A stretch of DNA of 51,146 bases from an uncultured Dorea sp. (GCA_900543415.1 UQRE01000015.1:1-51146); one strand, 5' to 3'; counted from the stretch's first letter, positions 17,940 through 27,196 are shown. Translations and numbers: made by a program. The notes: generated by a model from the letters alone, not told the origin.

Positions 17940-19412
17940 TTACTCAGATTTTTTCTTTTTGGAGCTCGTCAATGCACAGAAAAGCACAAATCCGAGGAAC
18001 AGGACTGCAATCATCATCCATGTTACGAATGCAGCAGTACTCATTCCGCTGAATTTATCATAATAACCTTTCAGATAAATAATCATAATAATCACCGGAA
18101 TTCCGTATCCTACATAAGCTTTCAGCATTGCCGGGAATTTCAAACCTTTTCCTGTATTTACTTCTGCAAGGAAATTCTCCCAGCCCCAGCCATTCTTTCT
18201 TGTAATAAAGAGCAGATAGCCAAGACTACCAAGTGGAAGAAGATTATTTGATACGATAAAATCTTCCAGATCCATGATCGTACTTCCTTCCCCTACCGGC
18301 TGAAAATCTGCAAGCACATTAAACCCAAGTACACAAGGCATGCTCAGTACGATAATCGCGATCATACTGACAATCACACTTTTTCTTCTGGACCATTTTA
18401 ACAGATCCATGTCAAAAGAAATAATATTTTCAAATACAGCCACTAATGTAGAGAACGCTGCAAATGTCAGGAACAGGAAGAATAATGCCCCCCACCAGCG
18501 TCCGCCCGGCATCTGTGCAAATAGATTCGGAATCGTAATGAATATAAGGTTCGGTCCGGCATCCGGCTGAATATTAAATGCAAAACATGCCGGAATGATA
18601 ATGAATCCTGCCATCAATGCAACAAAAGTATCTAAAATTGTAATGTTGATTGCTTCTCCGGTAAGACTTCTGTCTTTTCCCATGTAGCTTCCGAAGATCA
18701 TCATAGCACCAATACCGATAGACAACGTAAAGAACGCCTGACTCATCGCTCCAAAAATCACATTTCCTATACCGATTTCCGCCATTTTTTTGAAATTCGG
18801 GATCAAATAAAATTCAATTCCTTTTTCCGCTCCTTCCAAGAAGAATGAATGCGCTGCTAAAACAATCATAATAAGAAGCAAGGCAATCATCATAACTTTC
18901 GTCACACGCTCTACACCTTTTTGAATCCCAAACCAGCAGATCACGAATCCTACCACTGTAATAAGAATTGTCCAAAATGCCATGGTTGAAGGACTTCCGA
19001 TCATTTGACCGAAACCATTTTGTATATCCTCAGAAGACGCACCCACGAACTCTCCTGTCACACAGCGATAACAGTAATAAAGCATCCAACCTCCAACGGT
19101 CGTATAGAACATCATCAGAAGATAGCTCCCGATAATACCGATCCATTTTGTGTGATGCCAGCGGCTTCCTTCCGGTTCCAGTTTCTCATAAGCTGCCGCT
19201 ACACTGTATCTACTTGCACGTCCTACAGCAAATTCCGTAACAAGCACCGGAATTCCCATAACAAGCAGGAAGATCAAGTAAATCAAAATAAAAGCGGCTC
19301 CTCCCATCTCTCCGCAAAGGTAAGGGAATTTCCATACATTTCCAATTCCAATCGCACATCCGGCTGATACTAAAATAAAGCCAAGACGCGATCCAAATGT
19401 TTCTCTCTTCAT
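17940..19412 (-). CDS. Neurotransmitter:sodium symporter (NSS/SLC6) family transporter
   Basis: A 490-residue transporter with about 12 hydrophobic segments. The first carries the NSS sodium/substrate motif SAGCAIGIGNVWKFPY. Bacterial NSS proteins bring amino acids or related amines in with sodium. The ATG at 19412 has AAAGGAG upstream; the in-frame region before it is the untranslated leader. It follows the selenoprotein cluster on the same strand but is separated by a terminator and has its own promoter. Substrate import for the cluster is likely but unproven. Confidence 0.9.
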   Translation of the reverse strand: MKRETFGSRLGFILVSAGCAIGIGNVWKFPYLCGEMGGAAFILIYLIFLLVMGIPVLVTEFAVGRASRYSVAAAYEKLEPEGSRWHHTKWIGIIGSYLLMMFYTTVGGWMLYYCYRCVTGEFVGASSEDIQNGFGQMIGSPSTMAFWTILITVVGFVICWFGIQKGVERVTKVMMIALLLIMIVLAAHSFFLEGAEKGIEFYLIPNFKKMAEIGIGNVIFGAMSQAFFTLSIGIGAMMIFGSYMGKDRSLTGEAINITILDTFVALMAGFIIIPACFAFNIQPDAGPNLIFITIPNLFAQMPGGRWWGALFFLFLTFAAFSTLVAVFENIISFDMDLLKWSRRKSVIVSMIAIIVLSMPCVLGFNVLADFQPVGEGSTIMDLEDFIVSNNLLPLGSLGYLLFITRKNGWGWENFLAEVNTGKGLKFPAMLKAYVGYGIPVIIMIIYLKGYYDKFSGMSTAAFVTWMMIAVLFLGFVLFCALTSSKKKKSE

Positions 19413-19448
19413 AGTATTTCTCACTCCTTTATAACCTGTAACCGTTAT

Positions 19449-19478
19449 ATTATAAAACATAAGTGTATAAAAATGCAA
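19449..19478 (-). promoter_or_regulatory. Promoter for the NSS transporter
   Basis: On the minus strand TTGCAT (19473-19478) and TATAAT (19449-19454) are 18 bases apart. Confidence 0.65.
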
Positions 19479-19496
19479 GCATTTGAATGCGATAAT

Positions 19497-19527
19497 GCAA
19501 AAAGAGAGCCGGGCAACTGACTCTCTT
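19497..19527 (-). terminator. Terminator after the GrdE-type gene
   Basis: AAGAGAG (19502-19508) pairs with CTCTCTT (19521-19527). On the minus strand it is followed by a T run. It ends the selenoprotein operon before the transporter gene. Confidence 0.7.
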
Positions 19528-19556
19528 CCTGCGCTACATTATTCAAAATTAGAGGT

Positions 19557-20882
19557 CTAATATTCCTCTGCAAATAAGGTACTTGCTCCTGCCTGGTTTC
19601 CACCGATGTACAGGTGCGTTGTCTGTTCAAACTTAAGTGCCTTATCAGATGGCGGGAAAAATCCGCCAGATTCTTTATTAAGGCGAAGTACATCTCCGCC
19701 TACTACGCGGTCAACATCTGGAATTGTAAATGGCTTCTCAATCGAACCGCCGCTGATGATCGCATCTGCTTCCGGCACATCGTCTACAAGAAGGATTCCT
19801 TCTGTTCCGTCTACACCGCCGAATTCAAATGTGATCGTAGAAGCTTTTATTCCATGTTTCTCTGCACACTGTATTGTGAGCATTCCGTCTACCGCTGCGT
19901 TTCCGCCGCCTTCCCATGCCATGATAAGTCCATCTGCATCCAGATACTGCGCAATCTTTACTGCCACCTGTGCACATCTGGTCTTATGCCAGTTGGATGG
20001 ATTATGACTTCTTCCGAATATCACACCGCGGAAGTTGATCGTCTTTCCGTGCTCCTTATACAATTCTAATAAAATAGGACTATTTACATATAAATAGGTA
20101 GGAACTTTGAATGCCGGCCATACATAGTTACCACTCACCACACATCCGTCCATCAGCTCATTTGGATGGAACAGTGTCGGAACCATATTATCGATCGGAT
20201 GTCCATAGATAAAGGTATTGGAGTACGGACCCTGATTCTGGGAGTTCCATACAAATACTACATTCGGAAGATCCGGATTTACTTCATCAATGGAAAAATC
20301 CTCCGTGCTGTCCGGCTCCATCTCTTTTGTCACTGCCGCAAGATAGGTTGATACTTTGATCCCGATATTACGGATATCTGTATCATATTCGATAGAAGAT
20401 TTTCCCTCTTCCAGCTCGTATACAATCACAAGGTTAATTGTTTTAGAAAATGGGGTTACATCTGCAATTGGTCCTGTCATATCCATAATCGCATCACGTG
20501 GATAGAGAAGTCCTGAACTTGCACTGGAATCATCCCACGGAAGGGCTGCACTTTCCATAACTGCAAATCCATTTAATAAATTCGTTTTCCCTTCACCCAC
20601 CATATGTGGGTCACTGAAATAACCGGAATATTGCTGTCCTTCACCTTCTACCTTGATCATTGGCTGAATCGTATCTAACAAATGAATAATACGTGTATTT
20701 TCACCTGGTTTTACGATTTCAAAATCCACTGATTTTACTGCTTTCATCAATGGTTTTGCTTCCGCCAGCAATTCTTCTTTGGAGATGGATAACACGCCAT
20801 TTTCTAAAGAGGTATGCTCAGCAAATTTTGCATCTTTAATGTCAAAATACTGACGAGTTAATGTTTTACTCATTTTCTTCAT
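19557..20882 (-). CDS. GrdE/GrdG/GrdI-type reductase subunit (pyruvoyl precursor)
   Basis: A 441-residue protein of the proprotein family that forms the non-selenium subunits of substrate-specific protein B in glycine, sarcosine and betaine reductases. Family members self-cleave to make a pyruvoyl group from an internal Cys that binds the amine substrate. The likely residue here is Cys247 in MDGCVVSGNY. The ATG at 20882 is 1 base after the selenoprotein stop and has AAGGAGG 9 bases upstream; an earlier in-frame start inside the previous gene is rejected. Which of glycine, sarcosine, betaine or a new substrate is used cannot be told. Confidence 0.88.
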   Translation of the reverse strand: MKKMSKTLTRQYFDIKDAKFAEHTSLENGVLSISKEELLAEAKPLMKAVKSVDFEIVKPGENTRIIHLLDTIQPMIKVEGEGQQYSGYFSDPHMVGEGKTNLLNGFAVMESAALPWDDSSASSGLLYPRDAIMDMTGPIADVTPFSKTINLVIVYELEEGKSSIEYDTDIRNIGIKVSTYLAAVTKEMEPDSTEDFSIDEVNPDLPNVVFVWNSQNQGPYSNTFIYGHPIDNMVPTLFHPNELMDGCVVSGNYVWPAFKVPTYLYVNSPILLELYKEHGKTINFRGVIFGRSHNPSNWHKTRCAQVAVKIAQYLDADGLIMAWEGGGNAAVDGMLTIQCAEKHGIKASTITFEFGGVDGTEGILLVDDVPEADAIISGGSIEKPFTIPDVDRVVGGDVLRLNKESGGFFPPSDKALKFEQTTHLYIGGNQAGASTLFAEEY

Positions 20883-20883
20883 G

Positions 20884-22221
20884 TTATTCACCCTCCTTCT
20901 CTTCATCTACTGTAAATAATGTAGGTCCATCCACATCCTGTGTTAAAACTTCCAGACACTTATCAATGATTTTTCTTCTGTATGCTTTCTCACGATCCAA
21001 CGGAAGATCTGGATTACCACTTGGTGATGTGAAGTCTCCGCCGAACACAATTCGGTTAGAGCCTACACTGAGAGCGATTGACGTAAATGCTGTAATATGA
21101 GCAACCGGAATTCCGGCTCTGTCAAGCTCTTTTGCCATCGTTGCACAGCAACGAGTACAGGTTCCTCAAGTAGAGGTGAAGATTGCCGCAGTAACTCCTG
21201 AAGCTTTTAAGTCTGCTGCTAACTTGTGTCCCATCTCTTTACTTGTCTCTACGTTCGTACCTACTCCACAAGTTGTATAGAAATATTCAAATACAGAACC
21301 TATTTTTCCTTCTCTTTCCAAATCTCTCATAGCATCCAATGGGATCAAACGATGCGGATCATTACTTGCATCTGTTGTATCATATCCACCATGAATCGAT
21401 TCATACACACCTTTTTTCAGTTCATCCAAGCCTTCAATACTATATTTTCCATAATCAACTGAGAAAGCTTGTTTCAATTTGTCTGGATTTCCTACTGGTA
21501 CAAGACCACCTGTCGTAAATAACGCAATCTTGGTATCCTTCAAATTATCAATTTTAGCTGCAGGTGGAACCTGTTCAAAACCACGAAGTGGAACCTCTGT
21601 CTTATACGGACGGTTATATAACTTATCCAATAAGATATCTGTTACACGTCTTGCGCCTGTCTTTTCATGATATTCATTGTAGCGATGTCCGGTCGGCAGA
21701 TATCCTTCAAATCTTGCCGCTTTAATCTCTTCTTTCTTAGCAAGCTTTAAAGCAAGCGCTGCAAGTTTCGGAAGAGATTTTCTCATTCCACTTGCTGTCT
21801 CTGTTGTTGAAATAATATAGTTATCTTTTACATACATTCCAACAGCAGGGTTCTCCCACCACATTCCTGTCACACTTGGAATACCAAGTTCCTTTTTAAC
21901 ATAGTCACACATTTTCGCACAAGCTACTCCGTAACGTCCTGCATTGAACGCTGGACCAGCGATAAATACATCTGGATTGCTCTCTTCGATTTCTTTTTTG
22001 ATCGTTGGAAGTATTTCTTCAAATTTTGCATCTGTATTAATGAAGTTATCACCGCATACTAATACTTTTACAACTTCCATCTCACCCTTCCACATTGGTT
22101 CAACACCAAGCGCCGGACCTTTTTTCTCATTCAGGATGTGTAATCCTGTATCAGCCATTTCTTCGCCGCCCATGCCGGCATAGAACTGGTTGATATAATA
22201 AACTGCTCTTAATTTAGCCAT
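20884..22221 (-). CDS. Selenoprotein B of a glycine/sarcosine/betaine-reductase-type enzyme
   Basis: A 445-residue selenoprotein read through an in-frame UGA at 21166-21168, which should encode selenocysteine 352. The context FTST-Sec-GTCTRC matches the active site of GrdB/GrdF/GrdH, and coding continues 93 residues past it with family-typical sequence (SVGSNRIVFGGD). Upstream motifs YYINQFYAGMGGEE and AGPAFNAGRYGVACA are also family hallmarks. In the known enzymes this subunit transfers the cleaved carboxymethyl group to the Sec of protein A. Conventional gene calling would split it into two fragments. Its partner subunit gene starts 1 base downstream. Confidence 0.95.
21139..21168 (-). promoter_or_regulatory. 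Sec UGA codon with candidate bacterial SECIS hairpin
   Basis: UGA at 21168-21166 on the minus strand is followed after 12 bases by CGTTGC-TGT-GCAACG, a perfect 6-bp stem with a UGU loop (21153-21139). Distance and loop fit bacterial SECIS elements, which bind SelB to recode UGA. Confidence 0.8.
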
Positions 22222-22252
22222 GATGCGCCTCCTTCTTCTGACTTATTATCTT

Positions 22253-23734
22253 TTAATATGGTACACTTCCATCCTCTGTGTCCACAAAGATTGTCTTAGA
22301 GATCATATATTTTTGAATACCAGCAACGCCTAATCCACTTTCTCTCCATCCTGTTCCCGGTGATTCGATCATACCTTTACTAAAGTAAGAATTTACATAA
22401 ATCTGTCCGCTGTCGATAGCCTGTGCTACTCTTAAGCCTCTCTTGATGTCTTTTGTAAATACTCCTCCTGCAAGTCCGTATTTTGTAGAATTAGCAATCG
22501 CAATCGCCTCTTCTTCTGTATCAAACGGAGTCACACATACTACCGGTCCAAAGATTTCTTCTTGGAAAATTGTCATATCCGGTGTTACATCAGCAAATAC
22601 TGTTACCGGCACAAAGTTACCCTTTTTCAGATTTTCATCTTCATAAGGTACACCGCCGCAGATCAGTCTCGCTCCCTCTTTCTTAGCTTTTTCAATGTAG
22701 TCCCAGACAGTTGCCGCATGTTCTTTATGTATCAAAGTACTGAGTGTTGTATTTGGATCAAATCCATCTCCTGGTACCATCTTTTCAGCTTCTCCTTTCA
22801 ATTTCTCAAGGAACTCTTCATAAATGCTTCTGTGTACAATCAAACGGGTACCGGATACACATACCTGACCGGAATTTAATGTAAATCCCCATCTTCCCCA
22901 TTTTGCTGCATCGTCCACATCCACATCATCAAACATGATGTTCGGGCTCTTTCCACCAAGTTCAAGCGCGATTTCTTTCACTGTATTTTGAGACGCTCCG
23001 ATAATACGTCTTCCTGTCTCTGTTCCACCTGTCATCGCAACCATATCTACATCTGGATTCTGTACTAAAGCATTTCCGATCACTGCTCCTGATCCGGACA
23101 ATACGTTGATGACACCTTTCGGGAATCCTGCTTCATCAAACACTTCTGCTAAAAGAAGCATGCTTAATGATGCCCAAGAGGACGGTTTAATGATTGCTGT
23201 ATTTCCTGCTGCAAGGATCGCACATATTTTCTGACATCCCATCATAAATGGTCCGTTCCACGGAAGAATTTCTCCTACCACACCATGCGGATACCACTGT
23301 ACCATATTAATCGTATTGTGATCGATCGGAACAATCTTACCCTCGATGCAGCGAGCCTTCCCCGCGAAATACTCAAAAGCATCCACGCACATTGCACCTT
23401 CATAATACATCACGCTGCCAAACAGTTTTCCACATTCTAATGTCTCGATACAGGCAAATTCCTCCAGTCTTCTTTCAAGAATCTTTCCGGCTTTCAACAA
23501 TAATTTACTTCTGTCTTTTGCAGACATTTTTCCCCAAGGACCATTGTCAAATGCCTCTCTTGCAGCTTTTACTGCTTTTTCCACTTCTCCTTCACCTGCT
23601 CGGTAGGCTTTTGCAAATGGTTCATTATTTGCCGGATTGATAATATCGAAAGTTTCTCCACCTTCTGGAATTACAAATTCACCATTAATATAACATTTAT
23701 AAGGCTCGTTTTTTACATATTCATATGGATTCAT
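22253..23734 (-). CDS. NAD(P)-dependent aldehyde dehydrogenase
   Basis: A 493-residue cytosolic enzyme that oxidises an aldehyde to a carboxylate. The catalytic Cys292 is in NSGQVCVSGTR and the general base Glu258 in ALELGGKSPN. The PWNGPFMMG region and the late EEIFGPVVCV are also typical, closest by eye to betaine-aldehyde and other amino-aldehyde dehydrogenases. The ATG at 23734 is preferred because AAGGAG lies 8 bases upstream; an ATG at 23740 is only 2 bases from it. It lies between a terminator-like hairpin upstream and the selenoprotein gene 31 bases downstream. It may make the acid cleaved by the reductase. Confidence 0.9.
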   Translation of the reverse strand: MNPYEYVKNEPYKCYINGEFVIPEGGETFDIINPANNEPFAKAYRAGEGEVEKAVKAAREAFDNGPWGKMSAKDRSKLLLKAGKILERRLEEFACIETLECGKLFGSVMYYEGAMCVDAFEYFAGKARCIEGKIVPIDHNTINMVQWYPHGVVGEILPWNGPFMMGCQKICAILAAGNTAIIKPSSWASLSMLLLAEVFDEAGFPKGVINVLSGSGAVIGNALVQNPDVDMVAMTGGTETGRRIIGASQNTVKEIALELGGKSPNIMFDDVDVDDAAKWGRWGFTLNSGQVCVSGTRLIVHRSIYEEFLEKLKGEAEKMVPGDGFDPNTTLSTLIHKEHAATVWDYIEKAKKEGARLICGGVPYEDENLKKGNFVPVTVFADVTPDMTIFQEEIFGPVVCVTPFDTEEEAIAIANSTKYGLAGGVFTKDIKRGLRVAQAIDSGQIYVNSYFSKGMIESPGTGWRESGLGVAGIQKYMISKTIFVDTEDGSVPY

Positions 23735-23758
23735 ATTCATGTCTCCTTCCCCTATTTT

Positions 23759-23799
23759 AAAAAACAGGAGCTCGGAAATTATCTTTTTCCGTGCTCCTG
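23759..23799 (-). terminator. Intra-cluster terminator or attenuator hairpin
   Basis: On the minus strand CAGGAGC, one mismatch, then CGGAAA pairs with TTTCCG, one mismatch and GCTCCTG (23765-23799), followed by six T (23764-23759). It is a strong intrinsic terminator between the RibF-like and aldehyde dehydrogenase genes, only 25 bases before the latter's start. Confidence 0.8.
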
Positions 23800-23827
23800 A
23801 ACCGACATACATATTTATTATGCTGCT

Positions 23828-24682
23828 TTATTCTACTACGGACTGAAGCACCTCACGCACTTTCTGGATATCTTTCTGTACTTGCTGTTGTACCTCTTCC
23901 AGATTATTAAACTTCTGAACGCCTCTTACGAACTGACGCACACCAAGAATAATTTTCTTTCCATAGATATCTCTTGCGAAATCCAGAATAAATGCCTCAA
24001 TTGTCACATAATCAAAGTCATCCACTGATGGTCTTTTTCCAATATTGGTCATAGACTTGAAGACTTCGTCATCAATCTGTACACTTGTCGCATACACACC
24101 ACTTGGTGGTTTTAATTTAGAATCTGCCACTCCTAAGTTTGCTGTCGGCATACCAACTGTTCTTCCAAGTGCTTTACCATGCTCAACTTCACCAATCATG
24201 ATGTATGGGTGTCCACACAGATCATAGATTTTGTCAAAATCACTTTTATCAAATGCTTCTTTAGCCTGAGCAGTTGTAATCACTTCACCGTCTGCTTCTA
24301 CAGTCTCACATACAACAAGTTCTGCTCCGCATGCTTTTGCAGCTTCTTCTACTTTAGCAACATTTGCATTATTAGCTCCAACTACAATCACCTTTGCGCC
24401 AAGTGTTCCTGCCAATACATCTTTGACAAATACTTCTTCCGCTGTTTCATCTCCGGAATAGGTAACAACTTCTTGTACCCCTTCCTTTTTGAATAAATAT
24501 TCTTTTTCTTCTTCTGTAGAAAGTACCTGACCTTCTTTCGCACAACTTACGATCACTGGTGTCAGACCTTTTTCTTTTGCAGCTTCCACTACCTTTTTCG
24601 CAACTGCAAGATGTCCTTTATGTACACCGTCAAAGCAACCGTATGCCACACAGGTATCTTTCATTTCTCTTACATTTCCCAT
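23828..24682 (-). CDS. RibF-like riboflavin kinase/FAD synthetase paralogue
   Basis: A 284-residue protein with the two-domain order of RibF. The N-terminal nucleotidyltransferase domain has the HxGH motif (FDGVHKGH, residues 17-24) but is shortened, and the usual second half of the adenylyltransferase site is altered (VVGANNANV). The C-terminal flavokinase domain, about residues 150-278, keeps GRTVGMPTANLG and PSGVYA. In the known enzyme this makes FMN and FAD from riboflavin. Its place inside a catabolic operon is odd. The start directly follows AAGGAG, so an internal start is possible. Confidence 0.8.
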   Translation of the reverse strand: MGNVREMKDTCVAYGCFDGVHKGHLAVAKKVVEAAKEKGLTPVIVSCAKEGQVLSTEEEKEYLFKKEGVQEVVTYSGDETAEEVFVKDVLAGTLGAKVIVVGANNANVAKVEEAAKACGAELVVCETVEADGEVITTAQAKEAFDKSDFDKIYDLCGHPYIMIGEVEHGKALGRTVGMPTANLGVADSKLKPPSGVYATSVQIDDEVFKSMTNIGKRPSVDDFDYVTIEAFILDFARDIYGKKIILGVRQFVRGVQKFNNLEEVQQQVQKDIQKVREVLQSVVE

Positions 24683-24706
24683 CTCCTTGCACCTTTGCCT
24701 TCCTAA

Positions 24707-26065
24707 CTAGTCTGCTTTATGTTTATTCTGTCTTACTTTGTAATAAATGATTCCGATTACATACCATGCGATCGAATATGCCCAGATCATCCATCCTCCT
24801 CCGATGATGTCAGGGATATAACAAATAATAATCAATGCTAATGCAACCACCGGAAGCACATTTCCGCCCGGAGCGTGGAATGCACCTTCTGGAAGATCAA
24901 ATTTCTTTCTCGCTACAAGAAGAGAAATAATATTGATACTGATTGTCATTGCTGCGAACAATGCTCCAAAGCTTACGATTGTTGCTGTAAACTGTGGGAA
25001 GCATGCAATCACGATACATGGAATCGTTACTAAAAGCGCTGCGTTAAATGGTACGCCTGCTTTGTTGTTCTTTGCTAATCCTTCCGGCATAAGTCCTTTG
25101 TCTGCTGTAGCCTGAATGGCTCTGGATGTCAGAGACATAACAGTGAGCATTGTTGTCAAAAGTGCAAGTAATGCTGCGATAGAAATCAGTTTAGATACCC
25201 ATGGAATTGCTGCCAATTTTGTAAATGCCGCTGCATATAATGGGATGAACTGCATTCCAGGATTCTCCATTAAGAACTGTGCAGATACCATACCTACTGT
25301 TGCAAGAATGATACCAAGGTATAAGCAAAGCACGATGATCATAGCGATCAATACAGATTTTGGTACGTTTTTATTTGGGTTCTTAACTTCAGATACCATG
25401 AATGCCATAGCTACGATAGAACCATATCCTGTCATAGCTGTTGGAACCATTGCAAGGAATCCTGTGCTTCCGCCGGAACCCTGTGTGAAGAATGGAACTA
25501 AAGTAGAACCATCCCAAGCGCCGCTTACAAATGCAATCACTACATATGCGATCATTGTAAGTGCAAGACCTAATACTAATAAGTTGTTAACTTTTCCTGC
25601 AAGAGCGAATTTCATGCTGTTAAGAACAAGAATAAGAATGATAGATCCGATTGCTAATGGAATCTGTAATTTTCCAAAGATCGGGAATCCTACACTTAAG
25701 TATGTTCCTACATAAATAGCTGCAAATGCGATTGCAACAATATTTGCGTTAATGTATCCCCATGTGGAGATCCATCCCCAAAGGCGTCCCTGTTCCTCTG
25801 TTTTTCCAAGAGCTTTTGAAGGGAATACAAATACACCACCTGATTTTGGGAATCTTGTAGAAAGTTCTGCACAAACCAAACCATAGCAAAGCATGATTGC
25901 TGCTGCGATTGCCCATGTAATAATTGCTGCTGGACCTGCTGATGTCATTGTAAGTCCTGACAGTGAGAAGATCGAGCTTCCGATCATACCTCCGGCTATC
26001 ATTGCCACACACGTCCATAAACCTAATGAACCACCCTGATTGTTATTATTTGACATACGTCTCAT
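24707..26065 (-). CDS. APC-superfamily amino acid/amine permease
   Basis: A 452-residue membrane protein with about 12 hydrophobic segments. The first carries the APC substrate motif (AGGMIGSSIF) and the early loop has ELSTRFPKSGG, as in amino acid and polyamine permeases. It is probably the main importer for the compound degraded by this cluster. The start is uncertain: ATGs at 26065 and 26056 have no good ribosome binding site, while a strong AGGAGG lies about 35 bases upstream behind a small ATTAC/GTAAT stem and a five-codon reading frame. The RibF-like gene follows after 24 bases. Confidence 0.88.
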   Translation of the reverse strand: MRRMSNNNNQGGSLGLWTCVAMIAGGMIGSSIFSLSGLTMTSAGPAAIITWAIAAAIMLCYGLVCAELSTRFPKSGGVFVFPSKALGKTEEQGRLWGWISTWGYINANIVAIAFAAIYVGTYLSVGFPIFGKLQIPLAIGSIILILVLNSMKFALAGKVNNLLVLGLALTMIAYVVIAFVSGAWDGSTLVPFFTQGSGGSTGFLAMVPTAMTGYGSIVAMAFMVSEVKNPNKNVPKSVLIAMIIVLCLYLGIILATVGMVSAQFLMENPGMQFIPLYAAAFTKLAAIPWVSKLISIAALLALLTTMLTVMSLTSRAIQATADKGLMPEGLAKNNKAGVPFNAALLVTIPCIVIACFPQFTATIVSFGALFAAMTISINIISLLVARKKFDLPEGAFHAPGGNVLPVVALALIIICYIPDIIGGGWMIWAYSIAWYVIGIIYYKVRQNKHKAD

Positions 26066-26119
26066 TCATTACATTACTGCAAAGGGGACATGTAATATAA
26101 TCTTTCCTCCTTCCTTCCT

Positions 26120-27073
26120 TTACGCTAATAATTTTCTGGCTGTCTGTAAGTCTGTAATCAGTACGTTGATATATCCGCCCTTGACTGCAGCTGAAATCGC
26201 CTCAATCTTTTCTTTACCACCGGCGATACCGATTCTCACTGGAATCTTCATATAATCATCCAGCATAACTGAAATGATCCGGTCGCGGAATGGCGGTTCT
26301 ACTGCGTTTCCATCGTGATCATAAAAATGCGTGCACACTTCTCCCACAACGTCTTTTGCCCATTCTGTCTGTGTTTTGTCTTTGATATCATAAAGCGCTA
26401 TCATATGTCTCCACTGACTGGACGCAGTTCCAATACCAACAACTGCTATATTACATTTTTTTATGATTTCGTAGCTTTGCTGAAAATAAGGTTCACGAGT
26501 AAAGGAGTCTCTTAGCTTCTCACTTCCAAGAATGATTGGTGCATATAATTTCACCGCTTTTGCCTGCATTTTTGCCGCAAGCCGATACACAGTCTCATCT
26601 ACTGGCACACCGCCTTCTGTCTCTATACTTCCGCCCATCAACTGTGTAACTGTAATATTTTCCGGATAATCATCTGCTTCTGGCAGATATTCTGCCAGTG
26701 CAGATGTATTCCTTCCGCGGCTAAAGCCGATAATATCATTCTTTTTCAAGATACTTCTAAGATATTTTCCGCTTTCAATACCTAATTCCTGTATTTCCAT
26801 CTCTTCTGCCACTTCATCAATAATTCTGACTTCTTTCAAGCCATATTTTTGCTCAAGTTTGGTTTCTAGTTCAAGATTACTATTATCCAGACCTTCAATA
26901 TTAATCGTCACAATACCCAATTCAATACAGCTGCTTACAATCCGGTTGACTCTCTGTCTTGACATCTGCATACGCTTTGCAATTTCTTCCTGAGTAAGAC
27001 CTTCCTTATAATAGTAATAAGCAACTCTTCGGTATTCCTGTTTCTGCTCGTCTGTGATACTTTTTCTTCTCAT
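26120..27073 (-). CDS. SorC/DeoR-family transcriptional regulator
   Basis: A 317-residue regulator. The N-terminal helix-turn-helix (LTQEEIAKRMQMSRQRVNRI, about residues 24-43) is followed by a SorC sugar-binding-like effector domain with GFSRGRNTSALAEYL, VVGIGTASS and the final AGGKEKIEAISAAVKGGYINVLITD. SorC proteins normally sense phosphorylated sugars or related metabolites. The ATG at 27073 has GGAGGG upstream. It is the obvious candidate to bind the repeated TACAAAAG boxes at 29098-29155 and 30438-30501. It sits within the operon and has its own probable promoter. Confidence 0.88.
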   Translation of the reverse strand: MRRKSITDEQKQEYRRVAYYYYKEGLTQEEIAKRMQMSRQRVNRIVSSCIELGIVTINIEGLDNSNLELETKLEQKYGLKEVRIIDEVAEEMEIQELGIESGKYLRSILKKNDIIGFSRGRNTSALAEYLPEADDYPENITVTQLMGGSIETEGGVPVDETVYRLAAKMQAKAVKLYAPIILGSEKLRDSFTREPYFQQSYEIIKKCNIAVVGIGTASSQWRHMIALYDIKDKTQTEWAKDVVGEVCTHFYDHDGNAVEPPFRDRIISVMLDDYMKIPVRIGIAGGKEKIEAISAAVKGGYINVLITDLQTARKLLA

Positions 27074-27118
27074 AAATCCACCCTCCGTATCTTTATTTTT
27101 CAGACCTTTGATAGATTT

Positions 27119-27148
27119 ATTGTACTTCTCAAACCACCCTTTACGCAA
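27119..27148 (-). promoter_or_regulatory. Internal promoter before the SorC gene
   Basis: On the minus strand TTGCGT (27143-27148) and TACAAT (27119-27124) are 18 bases apart. A 10-bp palindrome TACTCGAGTA lies at 27152-27161, just upstream of the -35. It may allow separate expression of the regulator. Confidence 0.45.
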
Positions 27149-27196
27149 CCCTACTCGAGTAATTTATAATATTCTTTGCACAATCTACCGACTTAA

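Noticed and set aside
21166..21168. Stop codon splitting the GrdB-like gene into a truncated gene plus a fragment
   Set aside because: The UGA lies exactly at the family's selenocysteine site, conserved coding continues in frame, and a SECIS-like hairpin follows.
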